From: Bacteroidales bacterium UBA1800
Lineage (GTDB): Bacteria > Bacteroidota > Bacteroidia > Bacteroidales > VadinHA17
Assembly: GCA_002319915.1 (NCBI GenBank)
Contig: DCFQ01000098.1
Span: 33,173-97,172, forward strand
DNA length: 64,000 bases
Direction of reading: 5' to 3'
Below are positions 34,646 through 43,882 of this stretch, piece after piece (position 1 is the first letter of the stretch; each line of letters begins with the position of its first letter). The position numbers and the translations under genes are program-made. The notes under the pieces were generated by a model. That model was given only the letters and a program-made list of their open reading frames with translations, was not told the origin of the DNA and made no database searches.

Positions 34646-37471
34646 CTACCTCTCAAGCATGGAGTTTATGGATTTCAGCATATTCTGCTCGGTCTGATCG
34701 AGCTTTCTTGATGAACCTGCTTTATTAAGCAGGCTGGCAGCCATTTTAAGGTCGCTCATATAACCGGCCTTGTCACCCATTTCACTCCTGACGCGTGACC
34801 TGAAAAAATAATAAGGGTAATTGCCCGGATCTATGCTGACAGCCCTGTCGAGATCGCTCAACGCGTTCCGAAGGTCGCCTGACTGCTGCCACACGAGGCC
34901 CCTCCGGAAATATATCATTCCACTGGCGGGGAAATTGTCGATGATTGCCGTATACGCTGTCAGTGCCGGCTGCCATTGCTTCAGCGAGGAGTATATCTGT
35001 CCCGTTTTCTGCAGGACCGAATAATTGAGCGGCCACTTTATCAGGCAATTCTCATACTCAGCGAGGGCAGACTTTAAATTCCCGGTCTGTTCCGTGATCT
35101 CCGCATGTGTCTCAAACAAGGGGGCGTTCTGGGGATTCTTTTCCATCTCCGCCGCCAGGAGGGAAAGTGATTTCCCGTAGTCTTTCATGGCAGGCGCAGG
35201 CATGGAATTGCTCCGGTAAAAATTACCTCTTTCACGGTAGCTGGCAAAATTCTCCGGATCCACGGAAACCGCCTTGTCATAATCTGCTCCTGCAGAAGCG
35301 ATATCTCCTTTCGTCAGGAAATGACCCGCGCGTGAAAGATAGAAGCTTGCCTCATTTGGATACTTGGCGATCAACCGGTTTAGAAGGTCAAATGATTGGG
35401 ATTCCTGGCCTGAATCACGGTACAGGGCAGCAAGGGTATAGGTCACCTGTGTGTTGTCGGGTTGGATCTCCAGCATTTTTTTGAGGGCTGAAACGGCATC
35501 CTGCCATCTCCCCGTTTTCTGGTACGTTGCTGCCAGCAGTTCATAGCCGCTGTAATTCCCGGGAACGGCTTTCACAATGTTCATCCCGTCATCAAGCGCA
35601 CCCTGGTAATCCTCCATCAGGAGCCTCAGTTCTCCCCTCATGGCATGCAGGGCCGGGTTGCCGGGGTCTTTTGATATCTGATTGTCAATCAGACGCTTTG
35701 CAGCCACCCTGTTGCGCTGGTCCTCCTTTGATCCCGACCTGCCCAGTATCATGTTTATATAGAGCTTGTTCTTGTAGGCTTCGTAAAACGTGCTGTCGTC
35801 ACGCAATGTCTTCTCAATATTTGAAAGTGCATCGTCGTACTCCTTCTCACGGATGCTCAGGGTTGCAAGCCGGTTGTAATACAAGGCATTGGCAGAAAAG
35901 TTGTCATTCATTTTTGCCAGGTGCGCGAAACTGTCGCTGTAGAATTCAGGGATATTGGCAGCCTGTTTTTCAAATGCCATGTTCTCGAGAAATACGGGCG
36001 GCGAGTCGTTCCCGTTCTCATCGATATGGGTCAGGTAAAGCTGCGTGTAAGGGCCTCTCTCCTTGGACGAAAATACGAGCCACCTGCTGTTGGGGGACCA
36101 GGAATGCCAAGAATTCATTTTCCCGTTATTGCAATTCATGAGCCTCGGTGTTCCGCCTTCTGCAGGCATGATATAAAGCTTGCTGTCGGGCTGGAGGAGC
36201 ATGAAATTTCCAGCCTGGCAAGAAACGATCCATTTCCCGTCAGGCGAATATCTCCCGAAATAATTGCTCTTCTCGTTCGCAAACGCTCCGGGCACCGGAA
36301 CAGCCGTCCCTCCTTTCCCTTCGTTGAAGGGGACCCTGTAAAGATCGAACTTGAACTCTTTCTGTTTTGATGTGAACTCTTTCACATCTTCAGGATCGAG
36401 TATCACGTTTGCCGAACTTTCAATCTTCGACGACATATAGCTGTTTGTCCGGGTGAAGAGAACCTCCCTGCCGTCGGGCGACCAGTTAGGATTGCTTTGA
36501 ACGAATTTCCGGTCCGAGGCACCAGGTAATTCATAGTATCTCCTGCTCTCGCGGTCATAAACCGCGATTATGCCTTTGATTGGAAAGAAAAGCTGCGAAT
36601 ATTCGAGGTTGTCGATGGGAACAAACACCGACCGGTCCTTTACCGTCGAAACCACGTACCTACCGTTGGGAGCGATCTGCGACAGGAGACCATAGGTGTT
36701 GGCACCATCCTCCCTCCTGAAATCACTCCAGGTGATTATTTTATCGAGTGTCAGTGCGACCGTGTCGGCCAGGGGTGAAATGATGTACGATCCCTTGTCA
36801 TTTGCATAGTCTACATCCATCGCAATATCCCCGTTCCCTGAGAATGAGTGGCAGTTGGCGCAGACGGGTATATTGCCGAGGACCTTCTCAGGTTTTCCCC
36901 CGGCGACCTCCGCTCTGTACCATTCAATCTCCCTGACGTGTTTCACCGCGTATCCGAAGGGCAGCGGTACTGCCCTGTAGAATACTGAAGCGCCAACCGG
37001 GTCTTTTGAGAATGAAAATGAAGTATATCCCGATATTACCTTCCCGCCGTGAAATCCTCCGTTGATTCCGGCGACGATAAGCACAACCGGCTTTTCTCCT
37101 GATACGGATCTTATTTTAGACCAGGTATCCCTATCCGGCCTCCATTCTGCGGATTTTATTGTTGTACGGAAGATCTCCCTGCCATTGTCCGTTGTTATCC
37201 TGATATGCCACTTCATTCCCTTTTCCGGCATGCTCTTCCATGAAAAAAGCGGGGCAGGAAATTCCCGAGGGAAGATAGTCCCGTTCACCGGATAATCGAT
37301 TATCAGCCCTAACCCCTTGCTGCCATCCTTCGCGATACTCTGAATCTGTTTTTCAACCCTTCCTTCATTGCATCCCGCAATAGTAAGCAGAAGTAAGGAG
37401 AAGGCTGCCAGCCTGATGAGTTCTGGAAAACGCCAGCGCCGGTCATGAATGGAAAACCTGGAGGGGTTCAT
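34646..37471 (-). CDS. Large lipoprotein: CxxCH haem-like motif, PD40 beta-propeller and TPR array
   Basis: 941 residues. Lipobox TIAGC (Cys34). An Ig-like N-domain (about 55-155) is followed by the haem-c-type motif CANCH (Cys204-His208) in IPVCANCHSFSG. Residues about 240-520 form a TolB/PD40-like propeller (SPDGREVLFTRTN, SPDGKWIVSCQ, SPNSRWLVFSS). From about 545 to the end lie some ten TPR units (e.g. ALHAMRGELRLLMEDYQGAL). It is one uninterrupted frame. The layout suggests an outer-membrane or periplasmic scaffold, perhaps redox-linked; the activity is unknown. It is on the same strand as the creatininase-like gene upstream. Confidence 0.8.
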   Translation of the reverse strand: MNPSRFSIHDRRWRFPELIRLAAFSLLLLTIAGCNEGRVEKQIQSIAKDGSKGLGLIIDYPVNGTIFPREFPAPLFSWKSMPEKGMKWHIRITTDNGREIFRTTIKSAEWRPDRDTWSKIRSVSGEKPVVLIVAGINGGFHGGKVISGYTSFSFSKDPVGASVFYRAVPLPFGYAVKHVREIEWYRAEVAGGKPEKVLGNIPVCANCHSFSGNGDIAMDVDYANDKGSYIISPLADTVALTLDKIITWSDFRREDGANTYGLLSQIAPNGRYVVSTVKDRSVFVPIDNLEYSQLFFPIKGIIAVYDRESRRYYELPGASDRKFVQSNPNWSPDGREVLFTRTNSYMSSKIESSANVILDPEDVKEFTSKQKEFKFDLYRVPFNEGKGGTAVPVPGAFANEKSNYFGRYSPDGKWIVSCQAGNFMLLQPDSKLYIMPAEGGTPRLMNCNNGKMNSWHSWSPNSRWLVFSSKERGPYTQLYLTHIDENGNDSPPVFLENMAFEKQAANIPEFYSDSFAHLAKMNDNFSANALYYNRLATLSIREKEYDDALSNIEKTLRDDSTFYEAYKNKLYINMILGRSGSKEDQRNRVAAKRLIDNQISKDPGNPALHAMRGELRLLMEDYQGALDDGMNIVKAVPGNYSGYELLAATYQKTGRWQDAVSALKKMLEIQPDNTQVTYTLAALYRDSGQESQSFDLLNRLIAKYPNEASFYLSRAGHFLTKGDIASAGADYDKAVSVDPENFASYRERGNFYRSNSMPAPAMKDYGKSLSLLAAEMEKNPQNAPLFETHAEITEQTGNLKSALAEYENCLIKWPLNYSVLQKTGQIYSSLKQWQPALTAYTAIIDNFPASGMIYFRRGLVWQQSGDLRNALSDLDRAVSIDPGNYPYYFFRSRVRSEMGDKAGYMSDLKMAASLLNKAGSSRKLDQTEQNMLKSINSMLER

Positions 37472-37615
37472 GGTCTTTCAGATTAGGTTAAGCATTCCTG
37501 ATAATCTCGGATAGCTTAGAATCCCGTGAATAAGTAAGAATACTTTGCAGCAAATTACGCTAAGTTTCGTGAGCCGGCAAAGTCCTTTTGGAATTTTCGG
37601 TTGAATGAAGGAAGT

Positions 37616-38413
37616 TTACTTTAATTCCGCAAGTTCCTTTTTGATCAGTGAAGCCATCTTCCTTACTTCAAAATCGACAATTTTCTTCCCGTATGTACGG
37701 CTGGCCCGGATCCTGGGATCGTCACCCATCATGCCGAGAGGCCATGTTGAGGTCCCGGCCGGGAGCCTGTCCATATTTACCAGGTCAGGCCTTACAGCCA
37801 TCATGATCGAGGTTTCGTTGGCAGCTGCATGGTCGCATTGCAGGCAAAGATCCGCTGAATCGTTTCCCCAGCAGTTCATAACCTTCAGATTGTATTTGGT
37901 GAGGAATTCCCCGGCATGCGATCCAATATAGTTGGTCGAGGGCCCGTGGCCGTGAGCAATGACTATCCTGAAACCTGCCCTGCCCAGTTGTTTCATGATC
38001 CCATTAATCATTGCGTCAAAGGTGGAATCACTGACCCAGTATGCGCTGCCCTTCATCTGCTGGAAATCGTAGGTGCACTGATTGCTGAACAGCTTGCCGC
38101 AATCCATGCCGTAATACTCCTTCCCGTTGACTATTGTGTCGAAATCGGGGCCAAGAAACAATTTCGGGAGAACAATCCCACCGGCTTCGGAGGCGAGACG
38201 TGTAAAAAATTCCTCCGACTGTATCCCGTCGGCACCGAGCGGAAGATGGTAACTGTGCCATTCAAGCGTCCCGAGAGGGAGGTAGGCTACTGGGCACTTT
38301 GCCAGGCGTGTCGAGAATTCTTCAGGCGTAAGCTCCTCATAAAGAACTTTTTCGTGATGGCTGCATGAGGCAAGGATTGCCAGGCCTAACAGGTATCCGA
38401 GATATCTCATCAT
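37616..38413 (-). CDS. Creatininase-family lipoprotein
   Basis: 265 residues; the start may also be Met2. Lipobox ILASC (Cys about 17). Creatininase fold marks: YLPLGTLEWHSYHLPLGADG (metal Glu, His and Asp), VIAHGHGPS (His pair) and AAANETSIMMAV (Glu). The family cleaves cyclic amides or formamides with a binuclear metal; exported lipoprotein forms have no known substrate. Confidence 0.85.
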   Translation of the reverse strand: MMRYLGYLLGLAILASCSHHEKVLYEELTPEEFSTRLAKCPVAYLPLGTLEWHSYHLPLGADGIQSEEFFTRLASEAGGIVLPKLFLGPDFDTIVNGKEYYGMDCGKLFSNQCTYDFQQMKGSAYWVSDSTFDAMINGIMKQLGRAGFRIVIAHGHGPSTNYIGSHAGEFLTKYNLKVMNCWGNDSADLCLQCDHAAANETSIMMAVRPDLVNMDRLPAGTSTWPLGMMGDDPRIRASRTYGKKIVDFEVRKMASLIKKELAELK

Positions 38414-38591
38414 AAATGGTTTTAGAGTTCTGAAATTAATAAAAGAAAATGTGATTGGTGATTACCTGCTTCCGCTATTGCCCGATGTCCGGTTATTGGT
38501 TAAATTTGATTTGAAGAAAGATATAAATACTTCATAAATGCATATTTGCACTATTGCCCCGAAGCCCTGGCAGGGACCTGCGCGGAGTTTA

Positions 38592-38608
38592 CCCCGCTAC
38601 CTGCGGGG
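38592..38608. repeat. Short GC hairpin of a second palindromic type
   Basis: CCCCGC-TACCT-GCGGGG, preceded by AGTTTA. A related phrase (TTTACCCCGCGATAG) is seen near 58150. The sample is too small to call it a family. Confidence 0.4.
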
Positions 38609-38666
38609 CCCGGCACGAATACATGATTGATTACCGGTAAATTATGAACTCCAACAATAAAGACAT

Positions 38667-39188
38667 ATGACCACTATTTCAAAAAGATCAATTGGGGCAT
38701 TTGCTGCGGCCGTGATCCTTTCAGGAACACTGCTCTCACAGACAACACTGCAGGACAAAAACAGGAACCTGGCTCTTAGTCATGACACAGCTTTTGTGAC
38801 AAACCTGGTCTCCAGGTATTTACTGTCGGTTAAAAACGCCGATACAACGATGGGTTCGGCTCTCTGGGCCCATACCTCGGAGGTTTCATTCATATACCCG
38901 CGCGGAAATGAGTATGGCTGGAAGGGCGTGAAAAGCATCTATTTGTTCTTCAGGGACAACTTCACAGAAAGGAAGCTTACATTTTCAAAGCTGAGATTCG
39001 CCAATTATGGAGAAGTCCTGTGGCTGGAATTCTTCTGGGTCTTCGATGCAACCATGAAACCCGGGAACGAGGCTGTCGAAACGAAAGGAAGGGAGACCCA
39101 GATCTGGAAGAAGTTCAATGCCGGATGGAAGCTCGTCCATGTCCACTATTCAGGAATGCCCGTGACAGGAGCGGGGGAGGGAATCTGA
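38667..39188 (+). CDS. Secreted NTF2/SnoaL-like protein
   Basis: 173 residues. Signal-like N-terminus (about 1-24), then an alpha+beta cone typical of SnoaL/DUF4440 proteins: FVTNLVSRYLLSVKNAD, SFIYPRGNEYGWKGV, and the closing pair of strands ETKGRETQIWKKFNAGWKLVHVHYS. Either a small-molecule-binding protein or a ketosteroid-isomerase-like enzyme; no catalytic residue can be assigned. Confidence 0.75.
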   Translation: MTTISKRSIGAFAAAVILSGTLLSQTTLQDKNRNLALSHDTAFVTNLVSRYLLSVKNADTTMGSALWAHTSEVSFIYPRGNEYGWKGVKSIYLFFRDNFTERKLTFSKLRFANYGEVLWLEFFWVFDATMKPGNEAVETKGRETQIWKKFNAGWKLVHVHYSGMPVTGAGEGI

Positions 39189-39336
39189 CAGGAACTAAGG
39201 CCCCCGATGGAATCCTCAGGATCCGGCTTTACTATGTCGGGGCTGCATTAAAAGTCCCTGGCTTGCCTTGTGGTACCGATAGCTCCCGATTGTTTCAATT
39301 TGCCTAACGGACACCATCAGATTCATTTTCATATTG

Positions 39337-39344
39337 TAACTTTG
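39337..39344 (+). promoter_or_regulatory. Candidate -7 box for the TPR gene
   Basis: TAACTTTG fits TAnnTTTG, 31 bases before the ATG at 39375; no clear -33 TTG. Confidence 0.45.
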
Positions 39345-39374
39345 TATAAGCAGCATTACGTATGATCAAAAAAT

Positions 39375-40004
39375 ATGAAAAAAAGCCTGTTTCTGATCAT
39401 ATTGACAATAGTCCCATCAGCCATCTACGGCCAGTCGTATGACCTGAAGGCGATGAAATTCTATTACAGCGGTATTGGCTGTTATGCATCCAAAAACTAT
39501 TTCAGGGCAATGGTGGAATTTACCAAAGCCATTGAAATAGATTCCGGGTTTCTCCAGGCATGGGAAAACAGGGGAGTAAGCAAATTCCGTCTTAACGATT
39601 TTCACGGTGCAATTTCTGATTATGATAAGGCATTGGATATCAACCCCGACGATTACAATACTTTTGGAAGGAAGGCATGGGCCGAATTCGGCCTGGAGGA
39701 TTTGGAGGGAGCGATCGAAGATTTCTCAAAGGCCATTGAAGGCAATATAAATGATGCTGATTTCCGTATCGGACGGGGTGAAGCAAAATACAAGCTAAGG
39801 GATTTTGAGGGGGCCCTCTCCGATTTCGACAGGGTTGTCAGGTTCGGTTATGCATCGAAGGAACAGAGGGGAAGGGCATTCTTCTGGAGGGGTTTCACGA
39901 AGATTGATATCGGTCAGCGGACCGGCGGCTGCCTCGATCTCGAAAGATCAAAGAAGCTGGGATATGAGAAAGCCTTCGGGATCTACGACATCTACTGCCG
40001 CTAA
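39375..40004 (+). CDS. Secreted TPR protein
   Basis: 209 residues. Signal peptide (1-20, cleavage after IYGQ), then four to five TPR units (CYASKNYFRAMVEFTKAIEID, KFRLNDFHGAISDYDKALDINP, EFGLEDLEGAIEDFSKAIEG, KYKLRDFEGALSDFDRVVRFG). Protein-protein interaction role; partner unknown. Confidence 0.82.
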   Translation: MKKSLFLIILTIVPSAIYGQSYDLKAMKFYYSGIGCYASKNYFRAMVEFTKAIEIDSGFLQAWENRGVSKFRLNDFHGAISDYDKALDINPDDYNTFGRKAWAEFGLEDLEGAIEDFSKAIEGNINDADFRIGRGEAKYKLRDFEGALSDFDRVVRFGYASKEQRGRAFFWRGFTKIDIGQRTGGCLDLERSKKLGYEKAFGIYDIYCR

Positions 40005-40017
40005 AACCCGCTGCTAA

Positions 40018-40329
40018 TTACTCTTTTTCAATTCTCTGGATGTCGATCCTGTTGTTGGGGCATGCACCTTCTGCCAGAGTCCAGTCGAGCCTTACCCTTA
40101 ACGGGAAGCTCTCCTTCTGAAGGTCGATGTCGGAGTTGTCAGGAAGGGTGTTAAACTCAAAGGTCGTCGTGTCAATCTTAATGAACCATCCGCCGCAGCA
40201 TACGCATGCCCGGATATCCGGCCCGAGGATTATTCCTTCCGATTTGTACTCTTTGCCTTCCTTTCCGCAGAAGCTCAGGGTCAGGCAAAGTATTACTATA
40301 AACGCATAAAATGATTTTACCATCCTCAT
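40018..40329 (-). CDS. Hypothetical Cys-containing lipoprotein
   Basis: 103 residues. Hydrophobic signal with SFC (Cys about 21). The mature part has ACVCCGGWFIKID and a later Cys (GACPNN), which could bind a metal or form disulfides. No family recognised. It is convergent with the TPR gene, with a 13-base gap. Confidence 0.62.
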   Translation of the reverse strand: MRMVKSFYAFIVILCLTLSFCGKEGKEYKSEGIILGPDIRACVCCGGWFIKIDTTTFEFNTLPDNSDIDLQKESFPLRVRLDWTLAEGACPNNRIDIQRIEKE

Positions 40330-40403
40330 TAGTATTCGACATTACAAAAATAATCCTTTTTATCTGCCAACCGGCAAATAAGGCCCTCTTTGTCTCCTCG
40401 GTG

Positions 40404-40421
40404 TCCCGATAGCTATCGGGA
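40404..40421. repeat. Dispersed 18-bp palindrome, copy
   Basis: Perfect copy in the order TGTCTCCTCGGTG - palindrome - ATCTGTACAAGTTCTT, between divergent genes and about 70 bases upstream of the GH88-like operon. Confidence 0.85.
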
Positions 40422-40468
40422 TCTGTACAAGTTCTTTAAAAATTTTACAATCATATTTTGATTCCTAG

Positions 40469-40476
40469 TATCTTTA
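40469..40476 (+). promoter_or_regulatory. Possible -7 box for the GH88-like operon
   Basis: TATCTTTA is one base from TAnnTTTG and lies 13 bases upstream of the first ATG at 40490 (19 upstream of the second at 40496). No -33 element at standard spacing. Confidence 0.3.
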
Positions 40477-40489
40477 AAAAGACGTAATC

Positions 40490-41878
40490 TTGTATATGAT
40501 CAAGCTCAATCCTGCACTCACCATTGAAGACCTTCGCATGAAGCTCTCCAGGTTCTGGGAACTATCTGCGGCGAAGATCGATCGCATTGATAAAGAGTAC
40601 GATGAATCAAAAGGTTCCCCGGTATTTACCGTCAACGGGAAATATACCACCAGGGGCTGGACCGAATGGACGCAGGGCTTCCAGTACGGTTCCGCAATTT
40701 TGCAGTTTGATGTGACCGGAGGGAAAGAATTCCTCGAATACGGAAGACAAAAGACCGTCAGTGCGATGGCATCGCACGTCAGCAATACAAGCGTACACGA
40801 CCACGGCTTCAACAATATAAGCACTTACGGGAACCTCCTCAGGCTCATGGGTGAAGGGAAGATCCCCTTCAACGAGTGGGAGAAGAATTTCTATGAACTC
40901 GCTCTTAAGGTCTCGGGCGCCGTGCAGGCCGCAAGATGGACCGCCACAAAGAGCGGCGGCTTCATCTATTCCTTCAACGGCCCGCACTCATTATTTGTTG
41001 ACACTATCCGCTCCTGCCGCTCACTGATCGTTAGCCACATGCTCGGACATGTCCTCAAGGGAGAAGGCGATGCAAGGATCAGCCTCCTTGGAAGGGCCAT
41101 GGAGCACCTGCGGTCGACTGCCATGTATTCCGTCTATTACGGCGAGAGCCGTGACAGTTATGATACATGTGGAAGAACGGCCCATGAGAGCGTATTCAAT
41201 GTGAACGACGGAAGCTATAGGTGCCCCTCCACGCAACAGGGATACTCGGCTTTCAGCACCTGGACGCGCGGACTGGCATGGGCCATGTGCGGGTTTGCCG
41301 AAGAGCTCGAATGGATAAGTTCTGCCGGCGAGGGATATTTCACAGAGGCCGGGGACAGGGAAGCCCTGGCAGCAATCCTCCTCAGGGCAGCAAAGGTGAC
41401 TTGTGATTTTTATATAGCTTCTTCACCCTCCGACGGTGTTCCTTACTGGGATACAGGGGCCCCCGGCCTCCGGAATATCCCGGACTGCCTCAGCAAACCC
41501 TCCGACCCATTCAATTCCTTCGAACCGGTCGACAGCTCGGCAGCTGCTATCGGGGCGCAGGGACTGCTGAGGCTGGGAAGATACCTGGCAGGGAACGGTG
41601 ATGAAGATGAAGGCAAATCATACTGGCACTCAGGCCTTGCAGTGGTCAGTACGCTTCTCGATGAACCGTATCTCAGCACCAAACCCGATCACCAGGGACT
41701 TCTGCTTCACTCGGTCTACCATCGTCCCAACGGGTGGGATCACATCCCCGAGGGCAGCAGGATCCCGTATGGAGAATCATGCATGTGGGGCGACTATCAT
41801 ATCCGTGAAGTATGCCTGTACCTTCAGAGGATCCTCAACAACGAAAAGTACTACACCTTTTTTAGCACCATCAGATGA
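40490..41878 (+). CDS. GH88-like unsaturated glucuronyl hydrolase-type protein
   Basis: 462 residues; Met3 (40496) is an equally good start. An (alpha/alpha)6-type barrel with the GH88 hallmark HDHGF (Asp104), then DTCGRTAHESVFNVNDGSYRCPSTQQGYS, FSTWTRGLAWAMCGFAEEL and DGVPYWDTGAPG, all strongly GH88-like. GH88 enzymes hydrate and open the 4,5-unsaturated uronate left by lyases, inside the cell. No signal peptide is visible. First gene of a tight five-gene plus-strand unit; its stop overlaps the next start by four bases. Confidence 0.85.
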   Translation: MYMIKLNPALTIEDLRMKLSRFWELSAAKIDRIDKEYDESKGSPVFTVNGKYTTRGWTEWTQGFQYGSAILQFDVTGGKEFLEYGRQKTVSAMASHVSNTSVHDHGFNNISTYGNLLRLMGEGKIPFNEWEKNFYELALKVSGAVQAARWTATKSGGFIYSFNGPHSLFVDTIRSCRSLIVSHMLGHVLKGEGDARISLLGRAMEHLRSTAMYSVYYGESRDSYDTCGRTAHESVFNVNDGSYRCPSTQQGYSAFSTWTRGLAWAMCGFAEELEWISSAGEGYFTEAGDREALAAILLRAAKVTCDFYIASSPSDGVPYWDTGAPGLRNIPDCLSKPSDPFNSFEPVDSSAAAIGAQGLLRLGRYLAGNGDEDEGKSYWHSGLAVVSTLLDEPYLSTKPDHQGLLLHSVYHRPNGWDHIPEGSRIPYGESCMWGDYHIREVCLYLQRILNNEKYYTFFSTIR

Positions 41879-42708
41879 CGCCAAGCATAATCAGTGACCT
41901 GTCCGCTCTCTGCCTCCACACCATCACAACGAAGCCGTGGAGCATCGAAGAGGCGGCCCGTTACTATTCCGAAGCGGGGATCAGGGGGATTACCGTCTGG
42001 CGCGAAACGCTGCAGGGCTGTAAGGTGCACCTGACCGGTCAAATGCTGCGTGATCGCGGGCTTGAGATAGTCTCACTCAGCCGGGGCGGCTTTTTCGCAA
42101 GTGCAAATAAGGTAAAAAGACGGCTTGCGATCGATGAAAACCGCCGGGCAATCGATGAGGCCCGTGACCTGGGAACCGGCATGATTATTCTGGTTTGCGG
42201 GGCCGATCCAGCCCAATCGCTCCACGAATCGAGAAAACAGATCCACGATGGGATTGCGGCGATACTCCCCTATGCTTCTTCTGCCGGGGTACGGCTCACG
42301 ATCGAGCCTTTGCACCCAATGTTTGCCGATACCCGGTCGGCTATTAACACCATAAGGCAGGCGAACGACCTTGCGGAATCTCTGGATTCACCGCATGTCG
42401 GGGTTGCCGTCGATGTCTACCACCTCTGGTGGGACCCGGACCTCGAAGAGGAGATCGGGAGATGCGGAAGGAACGGTAACCTGGCCGCATTCCATATAAG
42501 CGACTGGAAATCACCCACCGCCGACATGCTTAACGACAGGGGGCTCATGGGAGAAGGCTGCATCCCGCTGAAACAAATAAGATCATGGGTGGAAAAGGCC
42601 GGCTTTAAAGGATTTATTGAAGTTGAAATATTTTCAAATATTTACTGGGCACAGGACCAGCATGCATTCCTTCAAAACATAATATCATCTTACAGGAAAT
42701 TTGCTTAA
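41875..42708 (+). CDS. Sugar phosphate isomerase/epimerase (AP2 TIM barrel), cytoplasmic
   Basis: 277 residues, no signal. Barrel with metal ligands at TIEPLHP (Glu), VAVDVYHLWWDPD (Asp, His), AFHISDWKSP (His) and FIEVEIFS (Glu). Start ATGA overlaps the GH88-like stop, so translation is coupled. Probably isomerises the sugar or keto-sugar that the neighbouring hydrolase and oxidoreductase handle. Confidence 0.86.
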   Translation: MTPSIISDLSALCLHTITTKPWSIEEAARYYSEAGIRGITVWRETLQGCKVHLTGQMLRDRGLEIVSLSRGGFFASANKVKRRLAIDENRRAIDEARDLGTGMIILVCGADPAQSLHESRKQIHDGIAAILPYASSAGVRLTIEPLHPMFADTRSAINTIRQANDLAESLDSPHVGVAVDVYHLWWDPDLEEEIGRCGRNGNLAAFHISDWKSPTADMLNDRGLMGEGCIPLKQIRSWVEKAGFKGFIEVEIFSNIYWAQDQHAFLQNIISSYRKFA

Positions 42709-42717
42709 TCTGAAATA

Positions 42718-43881
42718 ATGAAACAGCATCGGGTAGGAATAATAATGAACGGGGTCACGGGCAGGATGGGGACCAACCAGCACCTGATCCGTTCAATCAT
42801 GGCAATTATCAGGGAGGGGGGCCTAAAAACCTCTGACGGAGAGATCATCATGCCCGATCCGGTCCTCCTCGGCCGTAACTTCGAAAAGCTCGAACAGTTG
42901 GGCAGGCAAACCGGGATCACCAAAATCACTACTGACCTGGATAAAGCCCTGAGCGATCCGGAGAATATCGTCTATTTCGATGCACAGACCACCGGGAGAA
43001 GGGTCGAATCGGTGAAAATGGCAATCCGGGCAGGGAAGCATGTTTATTGTGAAAAGCCTGTCGCGGCAACAACGGAAGAGGCCCTCGAGCTTTACCGGCT
43101 GTGCACAAAGGCCGGACTCAGGAACGGGGTGGTGCAGGACAAGCTCTGGCTACCGGGAATACGGAAGCTAAGGCGCCTTATCGACCAGGGGTTCTTCGGA
43201 AAGATCCTGGCTGTAAGAGGAGAGTTCGGATACTGGGTCTTCGAGGGAGACACCGTGCCATCACAGCGCCCTTCCTGGAATTACAGGAAGGAGGATAACG
43301 GGGGGATCATTCTCGATATGCTCTGCCACTGGAGATACCTGATCGATAATCTCTTCGGGAATGTCAGGGCAGTTTCATGCCTTGGCGCCACCCATATGGA
43401 AAGCCGGACCGATGAGAATGGGAACGAATATAAATGTACTGCCGATGATGCAGCATATGCTACATTCGAGCTTGAGAACGGGATAATCGTCCACTTTAAT
43501 TCCTCCTGGACCGTCAGGGTGCGCCGCGACGATCTTCTTACCCTGCAGGTTGACGGCACAAAGGGATCAGCAGTTTCAGGACTACGGGAATGCTATATCC
43601 AGGATTATTCCAATACGCCAAGAGCTGTCTGGAATCCGGATATCCCGCAAAGCATCAACTTTTTCGATGGATGGTCTAAAGTTCCTGACTATGAACCGGA
43701 TGAAAATGCCTACAAGATCCAGTGGGAGCTATTCTTAAAGCATGTCGTGAAAAATGAACCGTTCCCTTGGGACCTGCTTGAAGGTGCAAAGGGTGTTCAG
43801 CTTGCGGAGAAAGGCCTGGAAAGCTGGGCGAAACGCTGCTGGGTCGATATCCCAGTGTTGAAAATTCAAAAACCTCAATGA
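42718..43881 (+). CDS. Gfo/Idh/MocA-family oxidoreductase
   Basis: 387 residues. An N-terminal NAD(P)-binding Rossmann fold with the unusual Gly-loop GVTGRMGTNQHL, then the family Lys motif CEKPVAATTEEAL, and the C-terminal alpha/beta domain (GGIILDMLCHWRYLIDN with catalytic-type Asp/His). It oxidises or reduces a sugar hydroxyl with NAD(P). Nine bases after the isomerase gene and one base before the next. Confidence 0.9.
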   Translation: MKQHRVGIIMNGVTGRMGTNQHLIRSIMAIIREGGLKTSDGEIIMPDPVLLGRNFEKLEQLGRQTGITKITTDLDKALSDPENIVYFDAQTTGRRVESVKMAIRAGKHVYCEKPVAATTEEALELYRLCTKAGLRNGVVQDKLWLPGIRKLRRLIDQGFFGKILAVRGEFGYWVFEGDTVPSQRPSWNYRKEDNGGIILDMLCHWRYLIDNLFGNVRAVSCLGATHMESRTDENGNEYKCTADDAAYATFELENGIIVHFNSSWTVRVRRDDLLTLQVDGTKGSAVSGLRECYIQDYSNTPRAVWNPDIPQSINFFDGWSKVPDYEPDENAYKIQWELFLKHVVKNEPFPWDLLEGAKGVQLAEKGLESWAKRCWVDIPVLKIQKPQ

Positions 43882-43882
43882 T

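Noticed and set aside
35527..36141. 204-residue plus-strand frame
   Set aside because: Antisense to the TPR region of the large lipoprotein; rich in Cys, Ser and Arg as expected of a shadow.
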